In this document: positions 6,429 through 12,930 of the stretch, in pieces
How the letters are laid out: each line of letters opens with the position of its first letter
Numbering within the stretch: position 1 is the first letter of the stretch
Origin: CAYXZP01 sp964469485
GTDB taxonomy: Bacteria > Desulfobacterota > Binatia > UBA1149 > CAYXZP01
Assembly (NCBI GenBank): GCA_964469485.1
Contig: CAYXZP010000061.1
Coordinates: forward strand, 1-14,285
Direction of reading: 5' to 3'
Length of the DNA stretch: 14,285 nt
Notes under the pieces: model-generated
What the model saw: the letters and a program-made list of their open reading frames with translations, nothing else
Databases searched by the model: none
What the model was told of the DNA's origin: nothing
Made by a program: the position numbers and the translations under genes

Positions 6429-7164
6429 ACTGTCCTCGCGCGAAAGGGCCGACGAGGCTCTGGTCAGGCGCGGCTTGGCCCGATCGGTCGAGGACGCCGC
6501 CAGGTTCATCATGGCCGGTCGCGTGCATGCGGTGGGCCGCCGCATCGAGAAGGCCGGCGAGCTGGTCGCCCCGGACCTTGCGCTGACCGTGCGCGACGAT
6601 CTCCCCTATGTGTCGCGTGGCGGCCTCAAACTGGCCCATGCTCTCGATGTCTTCGAGATCGATGTCCGTGATGCGGTCGCACTCGACGCGGGAGCTTCCA
6701 CCGGGGGGTTCACCGACTGTCTGCTGCAAGCCGGGGCCGGCCGCGTTTACGCGGTCGATGTCGCCTATGGACAGCTTGCTTGGAAGCTGCGCCAGGACCG
6801 GCGCGTGGTCGTTATGGAACGGACCAATATAAGAGCGGTCGCGGTCGCCGACCTCGACCCCGCCCCCGAGCTGGCGGTGGTCGATCTTGCCTTCGTTTCC
6901 CTGACGACCGTCCTCGAGGCGGTCCTCGGTCTGCTGGCCGGACGACGGCGTATGATTGTGCTCGTCAAGCCGCAATTCGAGGTTGGCCGCGAATCCTTGA
7001 CCGGCGGTGTGGTCGAAGACCCGGCCGAAAGAGAACGCGCGGTTGCCGCGGTGCTGGCCGCAGCCGGTCGCCTCGGGCTCGCCTGCCGCGGCCCGCTGGC
7101 CTCGCCGGTCACGGGGGCCGACGGTAACGTCGAATACCTCGTCGAGCTTGTTGCGGATGCCTGA
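6391..7164 (+). CDS. tlyA: TlyA-family rRNA 2'-O-cytidine methyltransferase
   Basis: TlyA-family proteins combine an N-terminal S4 RNA-binding domain with an FtsJ/RrmJ-like methyltransferase and 2'-O-methylate rRNA cytidines. The S4 part is RADEALVRRGLARS (19-32). YVSRGGLKL (73-81) links to the SAM-binding block LDAGASTGGFTDC (98-110) and VDVAYGQLAWKLR (122-134). The catalytic K-D-K-E set can be placed at Lys80, Asp166 (VDLAF), Lys193 (LVKPQFE) and Glu248 (GNVEY), with spacing close to M. tuberculosis TlyA as recalled. The ATG at 6391 lies inside ispA and lacks a clear ribosome site. A CTG at 6430, just after the ispA stop and preceded by GAGGGG, would remove 13 residues and better fit typical TlyA N-termini. 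In Bacillus-type operons tlyA follows dxs, which is absent here. Confidence 0.92.
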   Translation: MPWHPRWRTEGPELSSRERADEALVRRGLARSVEDAARFIMAGRVHAVGRRIEKAGELVAPDLALTVRDDLPYVSRGGLKLAHALDVFEIDVRDAVALDAGASTGGFTDCLLQAGAGRVYAVDVAYGQLAWKLRQDRRVVVMERTNIRAVAVADLDPAPELAVVDLAFVSLTTVLEAVLGLLAGRRRMIVLVKPQFEVGRESLTGGVVEDPAERERAVAAVLAAAGRLGLACRGPLASPVTGADGNVEYLVELVADA

Positions 7165-7178
7165 CCGGCGGGTCTTTA

Positions 7179-7207
7179 TTGACTTCACGGACGCCTGCCC
7201 CTAAGCT
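7179..7207 (+). promoter_or_regulatory. Putative sigma-70 promoter upstream of rpoZ
   Basis: TTGACT at 7179-7184 matches 5 of 6 bases of the -35 consensus. It lies exactly 17 bp before TAAGCT at 7202-7207, a weaker -10 that keeps TA and the final T. The site is in the 66-base gap between tlyA and rpoZ. The predicted start near 7214 leaves a leader of about 17 bases holding the ribosome site AAGGAAAAG (7219-7227). Confidence 0.5.
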
Positions 7208-7230
7208 CGCGAAATCCCAAGGAAAAGACG

Positions 7231-7440
7231 ATGGCTAGGATAACGGTAGAAGACTGTCTCGAGAAGATACCCAATCGCTTCCAGTTGGCCATAGTGGCTA
7301 TCAAACGGGCCAAGATGCTCCTTGGCGGTGCGCGTCCTTTGGTGGAGACCGGCAACAAGGACGTAGTGACGTCCCTACGCGAGATCGCCCAGGGGGAGGT
7401 CCGACTCATAGATAGTGTCGAAACGGACCAAGCGCGGTAG
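7231..7440 (+). CDS. rpoZ: RNA polymerase omega subunit
   Basis: The 69-residue protein shows the omega pattern: MARITVEDCLEKIPNRFQL at the N-terminus, then AIKRAKML (23-30) and NKDVVTSLREIAQGEV (42-57). Omega wraps the C-terminus of beta-prime and assists its assembly into RNA polymerase. The length equals the short form common outside enterobacteria. It is preceded by a good promoter and a clear AAGGA ribosome site, so it appears to begin a new transcription unit after tlyA. Its last 26 bases overlap the sigma-factor gene in another frame, so the two are probably translationally coupled. Confidence 0.95.
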   Translation: MARITVEDCLEKIPNRFQLAIVAIKRAKMLLGGARPLVETGNKDVVTSLREIAQGEVRLIDSVETDQAR

Positions 7441-8431
7441 TGCGGGTCCGGACCCGCCGCCACGCGCCGGCCCCGAAGCCGTGCCCGAAGACGAAGCGGA
7501 CGCGGCCGAAGCTTCAGACATAGTCAGTACGGCCAGCACCGAGCTGGCACCGAACAAGGAGACCGAGGGCGCTCTTGTCCCTCGCGACGCGCTCTCGGCC
7601 TACATGGCCGAGATACGGCGTTACCCGGTCCTGTCGCGCGAGGAAGAGCACGAGCTGGCCTTGCGCTATCACGAGAGCGGTGATGAGGAGGCGGCCTACC
7701 GCCTTATCACCTCCAACCTCAGGCTTGTCATAGTGGTCGCGCGCGAGTACCAGCGCGCCTTCCACAACCTTTTGGACCTCATACAGGAGGGCAACGTCGG
7801 CCTGCTCGAGGCGGTCAAGAAGTTCGACCCCTACAGGGGCGTCCGCCTGCCGTCTTACGCGGTCTGGTGGATACGCGCCTACGTGATCCGCTACGTGATG
7901 AACAATTTTCGTTTGGTCAAGGTGGGCACGACACAGGCCCAGCGGCGCCTGTTCTTCAATTTGCAGAAGGAGAAGTCCCGCCTCGAGTCCAAGGGCTTCA
8001 GGCCCGACAGCGAAACGATCGCGCACAACCTCGGCGTCACCGAGAAAGAGGTTATCGAGATGGACCAGCGTATGGCGGCTTCCTCCGAGGTTTCGACCGA
8101 ACAACCGGTCGGGCCGGAAGGCGGGACGCGTGTCCTCGACCTGCTACCGCACGAGGCGGGGACCACCGAAGACCAGTTCGCCGACAACGAGCTTTACGGC
8201 CTGATGCGCGACAAGCTCGGCCTCTTTCGAGAGACCCTCGAAGGCCGTGACCTCGAGATATTCGACGAGCGTATGACGGCCGAAGAACCGCTTACCCTGG
8301 TCGAGCTTGGCGAGCGCTACGGGGTGAGCCGCGAGCGGGTACGGCAACTCGAGGAACGCGTTCGCGCCCGTCTGCGGGAGTTCCTCGTCGAGGAGATACA
8401 TGACCTCGACGAGGCCTTGTTCGGAGGCTGA
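7415..8431 (+). CDS. rpoH: RpoH-type (sigma-32 family) RNA polymerase sigma factor
   Basis: This 338-residue group-3 sigma factor has regions 1.2 to 4.2 but no region 1.1. Region 2 contains NLRLVIVVAREY (101-112), DLIQEGNVGLLEAVKKF (121-137) and the promoter-melting WWIRAYVIRYVM (151-162). The segment QRRLFFNLQKEK (176-187) fits the RpoH box that separates heat-shock sigmas from RpoD. Region 4.2 ends in LGERYGVSRERVRQLEERV (298-316), the -35-binding helix-turn-helix. A Pro/Glu/Asp-rich extension of about 55 residues precedes region 1.2. The start is the GTG at 7415 within rpoZ; GGGGGAGG at 7392-7399 is rather far upstream (about 15 bases). A heat-shock regulon is inferred from family. Myxobacterial relatives of this type also control development, so the stimulus is uncertain. 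Confidence 0.88.
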   Translation: MSKRTKRGSAGPDPPPRAGPEAVPEDEADAAEASDIVSTASTELAPNKETEGALVPRDALSAYMAEIRRYPVLSREEEHELALRYHESGDEEAAYRLITSNLRLVIVVAREYQRAFHNLLDLIQEGNVGLLEAVKKFDPYRGVRLPSYAVWWIRAYVIRYVMNNFRLVKVGTTQAQRRLFFNLQKEKSRLESKGFRPDSETIAHNLGVTEKEVIEMDQRMAASSEVSTEQPVGPEGGTRVLDLLPHEAGTTEDQFADNELYGLMRDKLGLFRETLEGRDLEIFDERMTAEEPLTLVELGERYGVSRERVRQLEERVRARLREFLVEEIHDLDEALFGG

Positions 8432-8452
8432 TGACGCACGTGATAGCCTCCG
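8422..8452 (+). repeat. Inverted repeat/hairpin spanning the rpoH stop codon
   Basis: CGGAGGCT at 8422-8429 pairs perfectly with AGCCTCCG at 8445-8452 across a 15-base loop that contains the rpoH TGA. No T-run follows, so it is not a canonical intrinsic terminator. It could be an mRNA-stabilising or processing hairpin between rpoH and the MoCF-domain gene, or chance in GC-rich DNA. Confidence 0.4.
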
Positions 8453-8469
8453 GCGCCGGGACCTGCTGA

Positions 8470-9219
8470 GTGTTGCCGGAAGACCATAAGAAGACGACGG
8501 CTGCGCTTGTCGTCATCGGCAACGAGATCCTGTCGGGCAAGGTCGATGACACCAACTCCGGCTTTCTCGCGCGTGAGCTCCGCAACGCCGGTGTTTCGTT
8601 GGAGCGCATCTCGGCCATAGTCGACGACGTGGAGACCATTGCGGCCGAGGTCGCCAAATGCGCCGCGGCCTATGACGTAGTGTTCACCTCGGGCGGGGTC
8701 GGCCCCACGCACGACGATGTCACGGTAGAGGGCGTTGCCAGGGCTTTCGGCCGGCCGGTGGTCGAACACACCGGACTGCGCGCCGCCATAGAGAAGGCCG
8801 TCGGCGACGACCCGGGCTCCCCTTTGCTCAAGATGGCCGAGGTTCCGGAGGGGGCCGAGCTGGTCGCTTCCGAGGACGGCCACTTTCCGTCGGTGAAGAT
8901 CGAGAACGTCTACGTGTTGCCCGGCATACCGCAGATATTCGAGACCAAGGTGGAGGCGCTGTGCAAGCGCTTCGTCACGAGCCCCTATCACATCCGGCAG
9001 GTACTCGTGTCGGCCAACGAGTCGCACATCGCCGATCACCTCAACGCGACGCTCGAGGCCTTTCCGGCCCTCATGCTGGGGTCCTATCCGAAATTGGGGA
9101 ACGATGAGTACCGCGTGCGCCTGACATTGGAATCAAAGGACGAGGCTTACCTGGACAATGCCCTCGAAGACCTCGTCGAACGTTTGCCCGAAGATTACAT
9201 CGTGAAGATCGAACGCTAG
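8470..9219 (+). CDS. Short CinA/FLAD1-like MoCF (molybdopterin-binding) domain protein
   Basis: The 249-residue protein has a MoaB/Mog-like fold: VVIGNEILSGKVDDTNS (14-30), then TSGGVGPTHDDVTVEGVA (73-90) with its acidic DD pair, and VYVLPGIP (147-154). It lacks the C-terminal deamidase domain of full-length CinA (about 410 residues). Its end (GSYPKLGNDEYRVRLTLES, 204-222, and a terminal VERLPEDYIVKI) resembles the molybdopterin-binding half of eukaryotic FLAD1 as recalled. The CinA N-domain and the FLAD1 half have reported nucleotide or FAD pyrophosphohydrolase activity, so a nucleotide-housekeeping role is more likely than cofactor synthesis. It starts at GTG 8470 with no strong ribosome site (TTG 8473 is possible), 38 bases after rpoH. 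Automatic annotation would likely read competence/damage-inducible protein A. Confidence 0.85.
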   Translation: MLPEDHKKTTAALVVIGNEILSGKVDDTNSGFLARELRNAGVSLERISAIVDDVETIAAEVAKCAAAYDVVFTSGGVGPTHDDVTVEGVARAFGRPVVEHTGLRAAIEKAVGDDPGSPLLKMAEVPEGAELVASEDGHFPSVKIENVYVLPGIPQIFETKVEALCKRFVTSPYHIRQVLVSANESHIADHLNATLEAFPALMLGSYPKLGNDEYRVRLTLESKDEAYLDNALEDLVERLPEDYIVKIER

Positions 9220-9232
9220 GAGGAAGAAAGCT

Positions 9233-9598
9233 ATGGCACGGAAACCGAGAGAGAGGGGCTTTGGCGGGGCGGGCGGCAGGGCCGTTCTGGTCGTGTTGTT
9301 CCCGGTCCTGCTTGCCGGTGGTGCGAAGGCGTGGGCCTCGGCCGACGGTTCGCGCGCGGCCGCCGATGCCGGTTGGGGGGCGGCCACCATCGTGGCCAAC
9401 CTGTTCTATGTTCCCTGTAAGGTGCTCTATGCTGTGGGCGGTGCCACGGTCGGCACCGTGGCCTACGCTGCCAGCGGCGGGAACCGGGAGGCGGCCGACA
9501 AGGTGTGGGTTCCCTCTATCGGCGGTGACTACGTTCTGACGGCCGATATGCTGGCGGGGCGCCAGGAGGTCCATTTCAGCGGCAGCCGTCAGGAATGA
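9233..9598 (+). CDS. Small exported or membrane protein of unknown function
   Basis: I do not recognise a named family. The ATG has a strong ribosome site (AGGAGGAAG, 9219-9227), which supports the start. The 121 residues begin with a basic segment and a hydrophobic stretch (17-34) that looks like a signal peptide, with AxA-type cleavage options near residues 31-37. A second hydrophobic, Gly/Ala/Val-rich region (48-80) contains NLFYVPCKVLYAVGG. The C-terminus (WVPSIGGDYVLTADMLAG, then VHFSG) is polar and looks conserved in style. It is likely an inner-membrane or periplasmic protein. It follows the MoCF-domain gene by 13 bases and probably closes the rpoZ transcription unit. A true gene is very likely; the function is open. 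Confidence 0.8.
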   Translation: MARKPRERGFGGAGGRAVLVVLFPVLLAGGAKAWASADGSRAAADAGWGAATIVANLFYVPCKVLYAVGGATVGTVAYAASGGNREAADKVWVPSIGGDYVLTADMLAGRQEVHFSGSRQE

Positions 9599-9600
9599 CC

Positions 9601-9636
9601 GGCGGGTCTCCGTTGCGGTCTTGCTTGCAGACCGCC
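9601..9636 (+). repeat. Nested inverted repeats with two alternative left arms
   Basis: AGACCGCC at 9629-9636 is complementary to two upstream segments. GCGGTCT at 9615-9621 gives a perfect 7-bp stem with a 7-base loop. GGCGGGTCT at 9601-9609 gives 8 pairs with one bulged G. The two hairpins exclude each other. The right arm overlaps the putative -35 of the downstream gene, so the dyad could also be an operator. No T-run follows it. Confidence 0.35.
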
Positions 9637-9653
9637 CCGCCATGGGCTAGTTT
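9625..9653 (+). promoter_or_regulatory. Weak putative promoter of the lipoprotein gene
   Basis: TTGCAG at 9625-9630 and TAGTTT at 9648-9653 are 17 bp apart in the 91-base gap before the lipoprotein gene. Each matches about half of the sigma-70 consensus. The -10 context GGGCTA resembles that before ctpA (GGGCTATACT). The ribosome site AAAGGGGG (9674-9681) lies 8 bases before the ATG. Confidence 0.3.
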
Positions 9654-9689
9654 CCGCGCCGCAACGCTTTAAGAAAGGGGGCTCGAACG

Positions 9690-10292
9690 ATGCGTACATC
9701 CAAAACCTTACCGGTGATCATATGCGCCGTGGCCTTGGTCGGCCTGTCCGGCTGCGACCTCATCATGGGGTTCGTCAAGGCCAACCGGGCCGCGGTCAAA
9801 TGGGAAGGGCCGGTAAAGGAGATCACCTACGCCAAGCTCGACAAGGACGGAGCCGTCTTCGACATAGAGATGCACTCACGCATCGACGCACCGGTCGACA
9901 CGGTCTGGGCGGCCATGAAGAAGCCGGAACTGCTTGCCGATAACAGCGAGCAGTACAAGCTGAGCCGTCTGCTCAAGGAAGAGGGCAACAAGAAGCAGGT
10001 AGAGATACATGTTCTCGCGCTCGACAATTTGCAGACCTTCATCGTCGAGATGGTCTATGACGACAAGGCCAAGGTCGCGACGATCAAGACCATCGCTTCC
10101 TCGATCGCCGACATCGACGGAAGCTACGAGCTGACGCCTTCGCCGGACGGCAGCAAGACCCTGTACATCTACAAGGCCATCCAGACCGACAAGATACAGA
10201 TTCCGATCTCGACCGACGTTCAGCGAAGCGCGATAAAAGAGAGCTTCGTCGGCCAGCTCAACGCGATCAAGAAGCAGATCGGAAGTAGCTGA
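9690..10292 (+). CDS. Lipoprotein with START/SRPBCC-like domain
   Basis: The 200-residue protein starts with a signal peptide ending in the lipobox LSGC (19-22), so Cys22 should be lipidated. Asp follows at +2, which in E. coli-type Lol sorting keeps a lipoprotein in the inner membrane; whether that rule holds here is unknown. The mature part contains IDAPVDTVWAAMKKPELL, the hallmark opening of SRPBCC (polyketide-cyclase/START-like) ligand-binding folds. A long beta-rich stretch and a C-terminal amphipathic helix (about 180-197) complete the fold. Such domains bind hydrophobic ligands, so a lipid-binding or carrier role is plausible but inferred. It has its own weak promoter and a clear ribosome site. 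The ligand is not identifiable. Confidence 0.8.
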   Translation: MRTSKTLPVIICAVALVGLSGCDLIMGFVKANRAAVKWEGPVKEITYAKLDKDGAVFDIEMHSRIDAPVDTVWAAMKKPELLADNSEQYKLSRLLKEEGNKKQVEIHVLALDNLQTFIVEMVYDDKAKVATIKTIASSIADIDGSYELTPSPDGSKTLYIYKAIQTDKIQIPISTDVQRSAIKESFVGQLNAIKKQIGSS

Positions 10293-10294
10293 GG

Positions 10295-10318
10295 GGCCGG
10301 CGACCCCGGCTGCCGGCC
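10295..10318 (+). repeat. GC-rich hairpin after the lipoprotein gene
   Basis: GGCCGGC at 10295-10301 pairs with GCCGGCC at 10312-10318 around a 10-base loop, just after the lipoprotein stop. There is no T-run behind it. It may reduce read-through into engB or protect the 3' end of the mRNA, but it is not a textbook terminator. Confidence 0.35.
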
Positions 10319-10346
10319 GGGAGCCGCAACCCCTCGGCGCGGCACG

Positions 10347-10937
10347 GTGATACCTTCCGAGGCAAGGTTCTGGGCCGCCGCGCGCAGCCCGGCTGAGATC
10401 CCGGCGGCGCGAGCACCCGAGATCGCTTTTGCCGGCCGCTCCAACGTCGGCAAGTCCTCGCTCCTCAACATGCTGTGCGGCCGCCGCAACCTGGCGCGCA
10501 CCGGCCGCCGCCCGGGGGCCACCCGAGGACTGATCTTCTACTCTCTGGGCGACGAACTCGGCTTCGTCGACCTGCCCGGCTACGGCTACGCGCGCCGCTC
10601 GGTCACCGAAAGACGCTCGTGGAAGGCCCTCGTGGAGGCTTACCTCGATGACAGGGATGCCTTGGCCGGTGTAATGGTCCTCGTCGACCTTCGCCGCGGC
10701 ATCGAGGAGGAAGAGGCCGAGCTGGCCCGCTTTCTGACATCGCGTGAGCTGCCCTGGGTGTGGGTGCTCACCAAATGCGACAAGGTGCCGCGCGCCAAGC
10801 GCCAGGCCAGGGTAAAGGAGCTGTTGGCCGCGGCCGGCTCGGGGCAGGCCATCGTCTCCTCGGTGTCCGATTCACAGGGAGCCAAAGAGCTATGGGCGTG
10901 GATAGAGGCGGCCAGCGGGGTCCGCCGCCGGCGCTGA
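10347..10937 (+). CDS. engB: Ribosome biogenesis GTPase EngB (YihA/YsxC)
   Basis: EngB is a small essential TRAFAC GTPase that helps large-subunit assembly in the cytoplasm. The 196-residue size is typical. The G motifs are complete: G1 GRSNVGKS (30-37), a G2 Thr at about 59 in PGATR, G3 DLPGYGYA (75-82), G4 TKCD (142-145) and a G5-like SS (171-172). The short N-terminus (SEARFWAAARS) matches the family's usual F-lead segment. The start is GTG at 10347 without a clear ribosome site, 54 bases after the lipoprotein gene. The C-terminus is Arg-rich. It is followed after 6 bases by the UbiA-family gene, so they are probably cotranscribed. Confidence 0.94.
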   Translation: MIPSEARFWAAARSPAEIPAARAPEIAFAGRSNVGKSSLLNMLCGRRNLARTGRRPGATRGLIFYSLGDELGFVDLPGYGYARRSVTERRSWKALVEAYLDDRDALAGVMVLVDLRRGIEEEEAELARFLTSRELPWVWVLTKCDKVPRAKRQARVKELLAAAGSGQAIVSSVSDSQGAKELWAWIEAASGVRRRR

Positions 10938-10943
10938 GAAGTC

Positions 10944-11816
10944 ATGAGCGCCGTCGCTGATCTGTCATCGCTGCTGCGCCCGAGCCAGTGGATAAAGAAC
11001 GCCTTCGTCCTGGCTCCCCTGCTGTTCTCTCAGAGGATATTCGAGGAAGGCCGCGCCGTCTCGGCGTTGTGGGCCTGTCTGGCCTTCTGCCTGGCCTCGA
11101 GCGCATCCTACGTGTTCAACGACATAGTCGACCGCAGCCGTGACGCCGTCCACCCGCTCAAGCGCAATCGCGCGCTCGCCGCGGGCCGGGTAACGGTCTC
11201 GACGGCGGCTATCTTTGCGGCCGTGCTGCTAGCGGCATGTCTGTCGATGGCATGGCCGCTCGGGCCGGCCTTCATGGCCGCGCTGGTCTCTTTCCTGGTC
11301 CTGCAGGCCGGATACAGCCTGTGGCTCAGATCCGTGGTCCTCGTCGATGCGGCCGCGATATCGGCCTGTTTCCTGTTGCGCACCCTGGGCGGCGTGGTGG
11401 CCGTGGAGGCGCGTATGTCGGCATGGCTCTTTCTGTGCACCTTTTTGCTGGCCATGTTCCTCGCCTTGGCCAAGCGGCGCCATGAGGTCGTGCTCTTGGG
11501 CGCCGACGGGCTCCACCACCGCGATGTTCTTGGGCGTTACAGCGCCGCTTTGCTCGATCAGGTGCTCACGGTTCTGGCGGTGACCACGATCGCCGCTTAC
11601 ATGGCCTATTCGATGTGGCCGGGGGTGGCGGAAAAGCTCGGCACCACGCAGCTTTATCTGACGGTTCCCTTTGTCGTCATCGGCCTTTTGCGTTACCTAT
11701 TTCTGGTTTACGGACGCGCCGAGGGAGAACCGACCAAGGTGTTGCTGGCCGACCTGCCGCTGCAGGCCAGCATCGTTGTGTGGCTGGCCACGGTCTTCGC
11801 GCTCCTTTACGGATAG
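10944..11816 (+). CDS. UbiA-family prenyltransferase, decaprenyl-phosphate phosphoribosyltransferase-like
   Basis: This is a 290-residue polytopic membrane protein with about 8-9 hydrophobic helices. The opening LRPSQWIKNAFVLAPLLFS (11-29) and the first Asp motif NDIVDRSRDAVHPLKRNR (59-76) are those of the DPPRS/Rv3806c branch of UbiA, not of quinone prenyltransferases. The cytoplasmic YSLWLRSVVLVD (124-135), KRRHE (177-181) and a late RYLFLVY (250-256) also fit. DPPRS moves phosphoribose from PRPP to polyprenyl phosphate. In mycobacteria this feeds arabinan synthesis, and in some Gram-negatives (NoeC-like) arabinosylated glycans. The epimerase and phosphatase partners (DprE1/DprE2-type) are not in the window, so the pathway is open. 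It sits 6 bases after engB and 9 bases before the DUF362 gene. Confidence 0.85.
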   Translation: MSAVADLSSLLRPSQWIKNAFVLAPLLFSQRIFEEGRAVSALWACLAFCLASSASYVFNDIVDRSRDAVHPLKRNRALAAGRVTVSTAAIFAAVLLAACLSMAWPLGPAFMAALVSFLVLQAGYSLWLRSVVLVDAAAISACFLLRTLGGVVAVEARMSAWLFLCTFLLAMFLALAKRRHEVVLLGADGLHHRDVLGRYSAALLDQVLTVLAVTTIAAYMAYSMWPGVAEKLGTTQLYLTVPFVVIGLLRYLFLVYGRAEGEPTKVLLADLPLQASIVVWLATVFALLYG

Positions 11817-11825
11817 GATTTTTCG

Positions 11826-12926
11826 ATGCCTGTGAGCCTCGTCGCTGTCCTCAAGACCCGCCCCGAAACGGTTGTCGACGACTACCGGCGTGTGATGGAG
11901 CTGGCCGGCTATCGTAGCTCTTTGGCGGTCGGCACCGACACGCTGATCAAGCTCAATCTGTCGTGGACGAAATACTTCCCGGCCTGTTCGACCCAGCCCT
12001 GGCAACTCGAAGGACTGCTCCGGACCATGCTCGGGGACGGTTACGAACCCGAGCGGCTGATAGCGGTCGAGAACAAGACCGTGGTGACCGACCCCGTCGC
12101 AGGATGCCGCAACAACCTTTGGCAGAACGTACTCGAGCACTACGGGCTGGGATTTACGCCGCTCACCGATGTCGAGTGGCTCCGCTACGAGTTCAAAAGC
12201 CCGCTTCTCAAACTGCCGGAGATCTTTCCCGAGGGCATAGAGATCCCGGCGATCTACCCCGGCAAGAACATCGTGCACCTGCCCACCGTGAAGACCCACG
12301 GACACTCGACCACGACGGGGGCGATAAAGAACGCCTTCGGCGGTTTGCTGAAAGAGGTCCGTCACTACGCCCACAAGCACATCCACGAGGTGCTGGTCGA
12401 TCTCGTCTACATGGAGCGTGAGTTGCACCCGGGGCGCTTCTCGGTGATGGACGGTGCCGTATGCGGTGACGGTGCCGGGCCGCGCACCATGGTTCCCAAG
12501 ATCAAGAATTACATCCTGGCCGGGGCCGACAGCGTGGCCATCGATGCGGTGGCGGCATCCATGATGGGGTATGATCCCATGTCGATACCGTACCTGCGTA
12601 TGTGCCATGAGCGCGAGTTGGGGTGCGCCGATATGGCCCACATAGAGATCGCCGGCGAAGATGTCTCGGATGTCGATTTCGGTTTCAAGACGGCCCGCAG
12701 TTTCGTAATCTGGGGAGACCAGATGCTCCGCAAGGGGCCGCTGCGGTTTCTCGAAAAGATCTTGCTGCATTCGCCGTTGGTCGTTTGGGCCCCGGCGGCG
12801 TCCAACGTCTACCACGACTGGCTCTGGTACCCGACCATAGGGAGGAGCCGTATCCGGGGGTTCGAACGTACCGATTGGGGACGGCTGTTCGACAGCTACC
12901 GTCGGCCGCTGACGCGGGCGGTGTGA
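11826..12926 (+). CDS. DUF362 domain-containing protein
   Basis: The 366-residue soluble protein shows the DUF362 hallmarks: IKLNLSW (41-47), HLPTVKTHGHSTTTGAIKNAFGG split over 151-173, VMDGAVCGDGAGP (207-219) and LAGADSVAIDAVAASMMG (231-248). DUF362 proteins have no settled biochemical role. Many carry ferredoxin-type Cys clusters, but this one has only scattered Cys (54, 94, 213, 260, 267) and no CxxCxxC motif, so no iron-sulfur domain is apparent. No signal peptide is seen. The ATG has an AGGA ribosome site (11816-11819). It lies between the UbiA-family transferase and secA, 4 bases before the latter. Co-transcription with the UbiA gene suggests, but does not show, a shared pathway. Confidence 0.88.
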   Translation: MPVSLVAVLKTRPETVVDDYRRVMELAGYRSSLAVGTDTLIKLNLSWTKYFPACSTQPWQLEGLLRTMLGDGYEPERLIAVENKTVVTDPVAGCRNNLWQNVLEHYGLGFTPLTDVEWLRYEFKSPLLKLPEIFPEGIEIPAIYPGKNIVHLPTVKTHGHSTTTGAIKNAFGGLLKEVRHYAHKHIHEVLVDLVYMERELHPGRFSVMDGAVCGDGAGPRTMVPKIKNYILAGADSVAIDAVAASMMGYDPMSIPYLRMCHERELGCADMAHIEIAGEDVSDVDFGFKTARSFVIWGDQMLRKGPLRFLEKILLHSPLVVWAPAASNVYHDWLWYPTIGRSRIRGFERTDWGRLFDSYRRPLTRAV

Positions 12927-12930
12927 AACG

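Noticed and set aside
7162..7175. Shared 14-mer TGACCGGCGGGTCT after the tlyA and 9233-9598 gene stops
   Set aside because: The sequences diverge right after it, and only the second copy (9596-9609) has a matching right arm. A 14-base match is not unlikely by chance in GC-rich DNA.
10295..10318. Hairpin as a rho-independent terminator
   Set aside because: The stem is GC-rich, but no T-run follows, so I list it only as an inverted repeat.
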